A DNA stretch of 11,987 nt from Phoronis ovalis (lineage: Eukaryota > Phoronida > Phoronidae). Below the pieces are notes generated by a model. It was given only the letters and a program-made list of their open reading frames with translations. It made no database searches and had not been told where the DNA came from. Below, one piece after another: positions 1 to 8,115 of this stretch. Position numbers and translations under genes: made by a program. Position 1 is the first letter of the stretch, and each line of letters opens with the position of its first letter. Where the stretch lies: assembly GCA_028565635.1 (NCBI GenBank), contig JAOXYB010036329.1, positions 1 through 11,987 on the forward strand, written 5' to 3'.

Positions 1-371
1 TTTGAGACCAAAATCCTTAAAAATGGGATGATATTTTGAGTTTGGCTGCACATACCCATCTAAAAAATATGGTTAGTCATCCGCTGGGGTAATGCATCAG
101 ACAGCAGAAACAGTCATTTTGAATAAAAATACCCCACAATGATAAACCAGATTATAATGCATGATGTATTATATTCTTTTCTAAATAAATGTAAAAAACA
201 ATAATGTTAAAAAAATATCCTACACATTGGATGGGCATTAGACATGGCAAATGTCTTGTTTTATTCTGTCTGTAAGAATGTTCAAAATTTGATTTGTGCT
301 ACTTTTTAACACCGTTGTGAATGTTGTATTTTGTGAAAAAAAATTCATGTGTTTTTGTTCTTCTGCTGTAG
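1..371 (+). other. 3' part of an upstream DHX34 intron
   Basis: This AT-rich sequence has no open frame matching DHX34. It ends in a pyrimidine-rich tract and TGTAG at 367-371, a good 3' splice site that opens exon 372-576. I see no regulatory site or repeat in it. Confidence 0.8.
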
Positions 372-3300
372 GCCTTTGACATTGCTCCCGATGGTGTACG
401 CAAATGTCTGGTTTCAACAAATATTGCTGAAACTTCTGTTACAATTGATGGTGTACGATTTGTACTTGATTCTGGAAAGGTTAAAGAAATGAGTTATGAC
501 AGTAAATATAAGATGCAGAAACTGCAAGAATTCTGGATTAGCAGAGCCAGTGCAGAGCAGCGCAAAGGAAGATCAGGTATTGCATAATTAAAAGGTTATA
601 ATTTCAATTATATTTCCACTTTTCTTAATGTAAAAATGTTCCTTAGTTTTTTAAGGATATTTGTAATCTTGGAAACTTTGTTTTTCAGTGTTTGTCAATA
701 TTTAGTTGCCTGGATAGTTGTAGTCAGCCCAAGAGTAAAAATGTATTGATGAAGAGGGAACATTGGAAACCCTTTATCATGATCGATATTTACTTCTACA
801 ATAAGCACAGAGAAAAATGCAGACAATATTAAACTTTTCATTAAAACAGTGTTTTGAAGCTTTTTCCATGTTCATTGTGCAAAACTTTCATTTGTTCTTA
901 AAACTGTTTTAAATCATTCTGAGCATTGCAATCGATTAAACATGCAAAGTTTATCTGTAGGTCGTACAATCCCTTGTGTCTGTTGTAGATTGTATACCCA
1001 ATTAATTAAACATCTGTTACACATGTGCACGTTTACTTGTAGGTCGTACAGGTCCTGGTGTCTGTTTTAGATTATATGCCCAAACTGACTATGATGCTTT
1101 TCAAGAATATGCTACTCCAGAAATTCAACGTGTTCCATTAGATTCATTGGTTTTGCAAATGGCTGCCATGGGTTTACCAGATGCTAGGAAGTAAGGCTAA
1201 CTTCTGACATCCAAATTTATTTATAATAATTAAATAGTAAATGTTTCTTTAAAACAATTTCTGCTAATCAGAATAACAAAGATTTTTCATAACCACTTCA
1301 GATTTACCTTCTCTAGTACTAGAAATTTAACTAGAGAGTTAATATATGTACTTATAAAATTTGAATAAAAAAAAATAATTTTTAGCAAATTAAAAAAAGT
1401 TCCGTTTGATATTGACATGCTACAGCAGAGATTCTTTTGAATGATTGGTGTCACTACTAACTGCCAAGGGTAGATGATAAAATTGCTTAGGCTATTTAAC
1501 TGTAGAGCTGCAGGGAAAATAATTACGTATTTTTCATTAAATATTTTTAATGGTCATAACATATTGCATATTTGCCGGGTTTTTTATTTGCATGCATCAG
1601 AGAAGTCAAACAGATATTCTGTAATTGCAAATTGCCAACAGATGATTTGTAAGCACTAGGTGCCACAAGTGGTAACAAACTCTATCGTACACACAATTCT
1701 GTGTTTTATCAATAAATTACAAAAGCGCAGAGAATGGTATGATTTTTCATTGACAACACGTGGAATTGTGGTATTAACGTCTGATCACTAAACCACCACC
1801 TAGGGCAAAGAAATAATCTATTTGTATGAAATATTTATATCTGTAGTCCAGAACCCTAATAACAAACTGAAGAAATTTTGTCAACAATGAATGTTCAATT
1901 CATGTCGTATTGTTTCAATGACAGGTATTTCAAATAAAAAGTTAATAAAACAACTGAATCATACTTTCAGCATTACGAAGAAATTTTGCATTTTTTTTTT
2001 TTAGATTTCCTTTTATTGAACCACCATCCAGCAGCAGTGTAGAAAATTCAGTTCATTTTCTAAAGGAACAAAATGCGCTGGCAGAAGATGAAACATTAAC
2101 TCCGTTAGGTCAAATGTTGTCACAACTTCCTGTGGATGTTGTCATTGGGAAAATGCTAATCATGGGGTCAATATTTCACATGATTGACCCTGTGATGTCT
2201 ATTGCTGCAGCTTTAAGTGTACAGTCACCATTTACAAGCAAAGCTCATACAGACCATGATGCTATTGTGAGTTTTGTTTTAAAAGCTCACTAAGACCTAA
2301 GTGTATCTTATTAGGAAAATATATAATGTATATACTTGCCCAAAGGCTATTATAAATCAAATTAACTTTTACTAATTTATTAATCTGTTGAAGGGAGTGG
2401 GTGCTGCTGGTCTATTAAAAGTATGCTTCAGGTGGTGTATTTAAAATTCTAGGGGAATAAAAGTATTTTGGATTATTGGACAAGGGAGGAATAAACTTCA
2501 GGAACCCTTGGTAGTAATTTTTTATGGACTCTCCTGAAGTAAATCTAGCTTGGAGAAACTAATACTCATTGGAAGTTAACCAATTAAGATATCGTCTTTA
2601 TATTGTATTGCTCATGATTTAGGTTATCTGAGTAATATCTGTTTGGCACTTAACCATACCATAGCTCTTGTCCATAGATGCATCCTCCCTGAAAAATGAT
2701 TTTTTTTTCCAGTCAGCGAGAAAATCTCTAGAATCTGATCATGGTGATCCCTTCACCTTGCTGAATGCATTTGATGAGTGGATTCAAGTGAAAGCAGAAG
2801 GCAGGGGAACCAGAAAGTGGTGTAAACGACGGGGATTTGAGGAGCAGAGATTTTATGAAATGTCTAAGTTAAAACAGCAGTTTAGAGATCTGTTAAAGGT
2901 ATTCTTTTGACAGACCAAATTTTTTATTTGAAATATACCACAACTTAATCTGATCATAGTATTTCGTGCAAATGTGATTGGTAGTACCTGCATTTCATGT
3001 ATTCGGGGAAAAGAAACATCACTAAATAGTAGTTTATGTTTTTTATTAACAATGACAAATTTATTATAACATTTAGAACTGTTTTTAATACCTTTTGTTG
3101 TCATAATACTTGATATTTAGGATAATTTGAAAAACATCTTTTATTATCAAAATTTTTGATCAACGTCCAGGACACTCTTATTCATAACATTTCGGTCGTA
3201 AAAAAACTATTGCATATTATACATACTGTTCTCCATAGCTGTTATTTCCATACATCACTTACCCTACTGTTGAAAAAATAATCAGATGCTGAAAGTTCTG

Positions 3301-6300
3301 ATATTTATATCCAGGATCACAATTTGCTTCATAAAAGGGAGACATCCCCTGAAAGACCTTCTACTAGTGAACAAAGGCGCAAGAAACATGGAGAAAGGAA
3401 GCGACTTAGAGATCTGAAACGTCAGCAGAACAATGAATCCAGAAAAAGAAAAATTTTAAAACTTGATCAAGAGGTACTAATTTATTGTCAGCAGTTGCAT
3501 TTAACTGTTTGTATCATGTTGCACTTGGCTGAGATTCTGTTTTACTCGGCTACACACTTCTAGTACTACTAGAAGACAGTGCAAAACTGATCAGGTAAAG
3601 GAATCGGTTTTACAGTTAGTTACCTAACATAAGACTTAACTTCAGCCGATATCAAGAAATCTTTATTAAGAGAAATCATTTATGATGGTTTGGTCATATA
3701 ATTAGAATTGATTGATAAGTCAGGTCCCACATCGTTAGGCTCTGCATCGCCTCTACATGACAAAACAAAGCTGCTTGGTGAAACTTGCAACAGCAAGAAA
3801 GCATTGTTTTGTCTCTGAAAGTTTGCTTTACAAACTGAACATTAAACGCAACATTTTTTGGGCCTTTGTTTTTCTTCTTTATACAGTAGGTTTGTATAAT
3901 GATTTTGAATTGATTCAATTCCATAATAATATCTTCACTTTTTAGGAATTTGGTGACTATAGCAGTGAAGAAGACTTGGCAACAGATGTCAAAGATTTAG
4001 AATTCCGATTAACTCATAATTTGGAAAAAGAACAAGAAAAATGCAACGTCACTCGTAGTTTCACTTTAAGAGATATTAATCTTCTCAAGGTTATACTTTG
4101 TAGTGGGTTATATCCTCAAGTTGCATTAGCAGACGACTGTAACTCATTTAAAGCTGATTCTGAACAAGCTTTTCATACCAAGGTAATTGAGGGGATTCAA
4201 ACAATTGTCTAAAGAAACATTAAGTGAATGACATTCAGTAAGCTCAGACATTTTATTTGTTTTCATGTATTTACGTACTAATTAATATATTTATGTTTCA
4301 GACGAAGCCCTTTGTTCTGCTTCATCCAACCTCCATATTTGCCAGCCAACCAGACCTTCTTCTGCCTAATGATTTGGACGGTAACAAAGCTGATAACAGC
4401 AGAACTGTTTTCAGTAATAAGCATGAACTTCTAACTTTTGTGTGAGTAATTATACAAACGTCTATACGTTAATGACTATACGTTAATGACAACTTCAGTT
4501 AATTTTTGGCCAGCAACCATTTTAATTACACTTAGTAGCAGCTACTTTCTACAGTTACAAATGGCTTACTTCCTAAGAGTGCATGTTCTCCCACTATTTT
4601 ATGTACCACTGACCATGTAACAATGTCATCCTATTTAGCACTCTTCCTGAAATGTTTCCACATTCTGTTTTAAAACTTTTAAAATGTGTAACTGCAAATG
4701 ACTACTGTTTCTTTATGTAAAGTCCAGTAAGTCACCATAATAAATTTTGTTTTTTATTATTAATGTAAAAGTAAATTTTAAATGATTCAAAACATTTACG
4801 AACTACTTTACTATTTTCTTTATATTTAGGACATTATTGGAAACCACGAAACCTTACCTGACAGGCACTATGCGAGTACCAGCTCTGCAGACATTACTTC
4901 TGCATGCACATCACATAGATACGAATAGTGCATGTACAAGGTAATGAACCAAGTACCTTGCATATTATTTGGGTCTCCTGAATTATTAATTATGTGCAAA
5001 AACATGTATAAAAACTGAGTCACTTTAAAAGCGAGTTTATTGTTACGAAATTTCTGTACAAACTGTGTTCCCAAGGCGATCACTGCTGAGCCATCCTTTC
5101 TGTAAAGAAATTAATATTTGAAACATATTAAGTTAGTTTTAGTTAATATTAACAGTATAATGAAGTGATTCTTTTTTAATTAAAAAGTAATTTTATTGCA
5201 ATATTATATACAGAGTTATCTGCGATGAATGGTTAGAAATCAAATTTGAAGATTATGAAGCAGCTGAAGAGGTCTTGGTGAATGCTGTTCATCTGAGAAA
5301 TACATGGCTGGATCTGCTCAAATTAAGACTGGAAGGCAAGTATGAAACACTAAAAGATGGGTAGACTGTGGTGATATCTAAACTATGCTATTCTAGTGGG
5401 CAGTTCTACAGTATGCTGTCTTGTGTTGTAATCTTACTATTTTTAAATAGTTAAAAAGTGATTCAAATTAACTACATTTTTATATCATTTGTTATATGTG
5501 TTGTAGATACAGTACAAGTTTTAGATCAAGACGGAGAACCTGTCATTAATACAAAGGCAAAAAAATTAGAGCGCGCATTAGCTAAAAAGCTGAGCGAATT
5601 TCTAGCATACGATGTCAAATATTCGTTAAGACGAGTATTTGCTGCCGAAATGCAACATATGTACATTGGCCCTGGTGGTGGTAAGTGTTATTGATATACA
5701 AACATCTTTGTAACTGCCTTTTAAATCATCGTACATGAAGATTTTAATGATTGCTATCATCTTGTGGCTATGCTATCATCCTAGCATGTGATGATGCATT
5801 GATATACATGTATGATTCAGTTGGGTTGGAACCATCACTGTGATCAACTTCCAAGGTTTAGCTTTTCACTGACAGAAGCATTTGCTAAGGTCTTCATCTG
5901 TAAACATTTATTCAGATACAGAACAGTAAATCAAGCATATCATCAAAGCTTTGATACCTGGTCGATGGTCGACTTTACTGATGAAATCACACTATAGTCT
6001 TATCAGTTCTGTTATACTTTATAATTATACATTAAGATATATAAAAAATTAATAAAGCATAACACAACAGATGAGTTTATGTAGATCATTTTCATTTTGT
6101 CACTGATGAAGGTGACATCAAATTGAAAGTTTAGTTCCATCCTAAGAGGTAACTAACAACAGAAAAATGTTTCAGTTCATATGGTTTGAATTTTTGAATG
6201 CTAACTTTTCCAGAATTACCAAAATTCATACACCCTTATTTTTCAGATTTTCAGTTTGCTAAAATTTATATATCCCCAGTTTTTAAGAACTTAAAATGAC

Positions 6301-7675
6301 AACGTGCAAGCATTGTAATATTATGAATGTGTTTTACTATTAATATGCATTTTATAAATGGGTTTCCTGAAAATTTTGTGAACTGCATAGTAGTTAACAT
6401 TCTGAATTCTTCAAGTTTCTCAAATATCTAGGTTTTTGTTGCTTGTCTATAGTCACATCTATTCAGCTTTCTGCAGTTTCTAAAAAATCATACTCTCATA
6501 ACCTGTAAAACAATAATTTTGCTTCTACTAGTTAATTTCAAAATGTTCACTACAATTGAATTTTATAAAATATTTAATTATATTTGCAATTCAATTTTCT
6601 CAGAAGTTCTGGGTTTAATTTGATTTACACTTTTGCTTAAATATTTACTTGTAGATAACAATGCTGACAATGATGTGATTGGTGATTTAATGCGACATGA
6701 CAGCAATGGCACACCACATCCTATTAAAGGAGGCACTCGGGTCAATGCTTATTTGACCTGTGGATGGTAGGTTTATAATACCACTACCCTCCACACAAAA
6801 TGATCCTGTGCTGTAACTATTACTTCAGTTATCCTGGCCATATCATAACAAAGTCTCATTACTTGTGTAATATGACTAGTAAAACCTTTGGAAATGCATA
6901 GGCTGTAAAGGATTAAATGCTGTATTCCAGCAGGGCTACACAACTTGTTTTAACAAGTTAACTATTAAAATAGTTTCTTCAAGAACTACTGCTTGAGTTA
7001 TGGATTACAGACCTTAGTATAAATAACCTTAGCTACTAATAACTGGCATTTACACAGGTGTGGAAATAGTTAAGATGTTTTTTTGTCTTTTTCCTCCCAG
7101 TTTACAAGACGACAGTGTAGCCTCTGTTTATGGAGAATACACTTTGTATATGCAGAAACATTGGACCTGCAGCAACTGCAGACAGACTATGGTTGTCTCA
7201 GTAACTGAAAGACTTCAACATGAGGCGGCATGCCAGAAAGTTGCGAGTAACACAGATGTAAAAGGTATGTTTGTCATTTTGATTTGTACATGTTTTTTAA
7301 AACTAGGGTTTTCAGCTAAGTATGAAAAGTTACCCATCAAACATTTTCTCAAAAACAGTAGCTGCCCTTTGAAAAGATGCATCAGACTATTTCAGCAAGT
7401 ACAGAGACATTTTTCTGCTACATGAATTAACATAGGTAAACAGAATACACTACTTTGTTTTCAACTTATAACAGAACACTTGTATGATTTCAGAAAATGG
7501 TGTTTCATTTGCTTTATCTTTTATTTTTATTATAGGAACAGACACTGGAGAGGGAGATAAAATGTGTGATGAACTGGATCCTCTAAGGAAAGATTATCAC
7601 TGTTCAGTGTGTAACGGAAATTTTAAATTTACAACTGCAGAAATTTTCAAACATCGGAAAACTTGTCATGGGTAG
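372..7675 (+). CDS. DHX34: DHX34-type DEAH-box RNA helicase, C-terminal 719 residues (5' end outside window)
   Basis: Thirteen exons join in one frame: 372-576, 1043-1190, 2005-2266, 2713-2898, 3315-3473, 3946-4182, 4302-4441, 4830-4940, 5214-5335, 5507-5680, 6655-6766, 7101-7264 and 7536-7675 (TAG stop). They total 2160 nt. In order they encode helicase motif V ([13 protein letters not shown]), motif VI (QRKGRSGRTGPG), a winged-helix/ratchet region ([27 protein letters not shown]), the GDPFTL segment, a Lys/Arg-rich linker, an OB-fold-like region (LYPQVAL, HPTSIF), a helical C-terminal region ([19 protein letters not shown]) and two Cys/His fingers. Exon order and these signatures match vertebrate DHX34 (about 1140 residues), so roughly 400 N-terminal residues lie upstream. 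By family knowledge, DHX34 promotes UPF1 phosphorylation in nonsense-mediated decay. Family assignment is firm; the role in this organism is inferred. Eleven of the twelve introns are GT-AG and one is GC-AG. Confidence 0.95.
577..1042 (+). other. DHX34 intron with duplicated 3' splice site
   Basis: The donor is G|GTATTG at 577 and the acceptor TTGTAG ends at 1042. The intron interrupts motif VI in phase 1. A second, very similar acceptor with exon-like sequence sits 82 bp upstream of the true one (separate entry). The rest of the intron shows nothing recognisable. Confidence 0.9.
950..1083 (+). repeat. Tandem partial duplication of an exon start: decoy copy 950-1001, true copy 1032-1083
   Basis: Two 52-bp copies lie at an offset of 82 bp and match at about 43 positions. 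Each contains TGTAG followed by GTCGTACA, then TGTCTG, then AGATT.TAT.CCCAA. In the true copy, 1043 onward encodes [13 protein letters not shown]. The upstream copy would read [13 protein letters not shown], losing the conserved glycines of motif VI, so it cannot serve as an alternative functional exon. It has no strong donor of its own. It is best read as a relic of an exon duplication that keeps a usable-looking 3' splice site at 959-960. Confidence 0.85.
1191..2004 (+). other. DHX34 intron 2, no gene content
   Basis: This 814-bp phase 2 intron has donor AA|GTAAGG and an acceptor preceded by a run of 12 T. It holds a 12-bp palindrome TCTAGTACTAGA at 1312-1323 and otherwise only AT-rich sequence. 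A short open frame at 1474-1659 has no recognisable protein character. Confidence 0.85.
2267..2712 (+). other. DHX34 intron 3, no gene content
   Basis: Donor ATT|GTGAGT and acceptor TTTTCCAG, phase 0. The open frame continues a few dozen bases upstream of the acceptor, but the sequence before 2713 lacks DHX34 similarity and ends in a T tract, so it is intronic. No repeat or RNA gene is seen. Confidence 0.85.
2899..3314 (+). other. DHX34 intron 4, no gene content
   Basis: Donor AAG|GTATTC and acceptor TATCCAG, phase 0, 416 bp. Only AT-rich sequence is visible. Confidence 0.85.
3315..3473 (+). other. Lys/Arg-rich linker exon of DHX34
   Basis: This 53-codon, phase 0-0 exon encodes an exceptionally basic stretch including [16 protein letters not shown] and SRKRKILKL. 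It follows the [15 protein letters not shown] exon and precedes an acidic start of the next exon ([14 protein letters not shown]). The human protein has a similar basic linker (LKRQ...RRRK) at this place. It could serve as a nuclear localisation signal or an RNA-contact helix; that is inference from composition alone. Confidence 0.7.
3474..3945 (+). other. DHX34 intron 5 with a small perfect hairpin
   Basis: Donor GAG|GTACTA and acceptor TTTTTAG, phase 0, 472 bp. A perfect 9-bp inverted repeat (CTTCTAGTA, one base, TACTAGAAG) lies at 3557-3575. Nothing else is recognisable. Confidence 0.8.
4442..4829 (+). other. DHX34 intron 7, with a 14-bp tandem duplication
   Basis: Donor GT|GTGAGT and acceptor TATTTAG, phase 2, 388 bp. 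Two perfect copies of CTATACGTTAATGA lie side by side at 4462-4475 and 4476-4489, 20 bp from the donor. The remainder is AT-rich with no clear feature. Confidence 0.85.
4462..4489. repeat. Perfect 2 x 14-bp tandem repeat
   Basis: Two adjacent identical copies of CTATACGTTAATGA in a DHX34 intron. Replication slippage is the simplest origin; a role is not indicated. Confidence 0.9.
5336..5506 (+). other. GC-AG intron of DHX34
   Basis: The exon before this intron ends GAAG and continues GCAAGT at 5336-5341, an exact match to the GC-type donor consensus AG|GCAAGT. The acceptor is TTGTAG ending at 5506. Only this donor gives the phase 1 needed to read the next exon as [13 protein letters not shown], which continues to the conserved YSLRR and MYIGP. 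The nearby GT at 5340-5341 would be phase 2 and shifts the frame. Confidence 0.85.
5681..6654 (+). other. DHX34 intron 10, the longest (974 bp), with possible repeat remnant
   Basis: Donor G|GTAAGT and acceptor CTTGTAG, phase 1. The stretch at about 5740-6140 is somewhat richer in G+C than the rest of the intron and ends in a small hairpin, so it may be an old mobile-element remnant. An open frame at 5812-5997 shows no family I recognise. The rest of the intron is AT-rich without visible structure. Confidence 0.7.
6098..6117. repeat. Small stem-loop, possible retroelement remnant
   Basis: TGTCAC and GTGACA form a perfect 6-bp stem around TGATGAAG. Stem-loops containing ACTGATGAAG are common in the 3' parts of invertebrate retroelements, but this alone does not establish an element. 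Confidence 0.3.
6767..7100 (+). other. DHX34 intron 11, no gene content
   Basis: Donor TG|GTAGGT and acceptor CCTCCCAG, phase 2, 334 bp. The open reading frame extends upstream of the acceptor but does not resemble the helicase there. No repeat is seen. Confidence 0.8.
7168..7233 (+). other. C2HC zinc-finger-like motif 1 of DHX34
   Basis: The exon at 7101-7264 encodes WTCSNC followed by an H-x3-C pair, giving spacing C-x2-C-x13-H-x3-C. It aligns with the WTCPHC motif near the C terminus of human DHX34. A zinc-binding function is inferred from the spacing; DHX34's C-terminal region is known to contact UPF1. Confidence 0.8.
7601..7666 (+). other. C2HC zinc-finger-like motif 2 at the DHX34 C terminus
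   Basis: The last exon encodes YHCSVC then FKHRKTCHG before the TAG stop. The spacing C-x2-C-x13-H-x3-C is identical to that of the first motif. The human counterpart ends HRKQH, so the final ligand is Cys here and His there. The two motifs are in adjacent exons joined by a phase 1 intron, so a tandem duplication is possible. Confidence 0.78.
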
Positions 7676-7954
7676 TCGGCTGGCCACCATCTAATTTGTT
7701 CAATAGGTGGAAATCTGCTGTGATGCAAAAAAACAGTCAAAACAATTTTGTTTTACTTTGTATTATGAAATACTCATCTAACAACAAATATTACATTACA
7801 GTATCTCTCACGACAAACACAAGATGCATATTTGATACAATTGTTAATATTGGTTAAATATTAAGAGCATTGCTAAACCTATTAATTTAAATGTTGTACA
7901 TTAATTTTGCTTCATATATATATACATTTGCAAATATCCATTCTGACAAAAATA
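7676..7954. other. Convergent intergenic stretch: 3' UTRs of both genes
   Basis: Only 279 bp separate the DHX34 TAG (7673-7675) from the kelch gene TGA on the opposite strand (7957-7955). No canonical AATAAA is seen inside it on either strand. On the + strand the first candidate signals are ATTAAA at 8139-8144 and AATAAA at 8228-8233, both inside the kelch gene. An open frame at 7663-7857 is fortuitous. Confidence 0.75.
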
Positions 7955-8115
7955 TCAAGTACTATTCATTGATTTTATTGTGTCATTTGATGGAACATTC
8001 TGCGTTCCTGCCATCTTCTGTCCTGCTATTGGTTGTTCCAATGGAACATTCACTGGTACATTTTCTTGATTTTCATTGGCTTGTGGTGGTAATGATTTTC
8101 CTGATAATATATCCT
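7955..8115 (-). other. C-terminal exon encoding a polar, probably disordered tail
   Basis: The exon encodes about 52 residues rich in Asn, Gln, Pro and Val, with repeated NVP triplets (ENVPVNVPLEQP, QNVPSND). An 11-bp direct repeat, ATGGAACATTC on the + strand, occurs at 7990-8000 and 8041-8051 and underlies two of these. No domain is recognised. Confidence 0.7.

Larger units (their letters stand above)
372..1190 (+). other. Helicase motifs V and VI, split by an intron
   Basis: Motif [14 protein letters not shown], lies at 414-452. Motif VI begins QRKGRS at 558 and is completed as GRTGPG after the 577-1042 intron, which interrupts the first glycine codon (G|GT). These motifs line the ATP site of the second RecA domain in DEAH helicases, and the arginines of QRKGRSGRTG are the expected arginine finger residues. 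They look intact, so nothing visible here argues against ATPase activity. The first RecA domain with the Walker A and DEAH motifs is outside the window. Confidence 0.92.

Noticed and set aside
5812-5997. 61-codon open frame in DHX34 intron 10
   Set aside because: No family similarity that I recognise and no splice sites linking it. The flanking exons join in frame without it.
7913-7925. TATATATATATA-like run as a promoter TATA box
   Set aside because: It lies between two convergent 3' ends, where no gene starts. A short AT microsatellite is the simpler reading.
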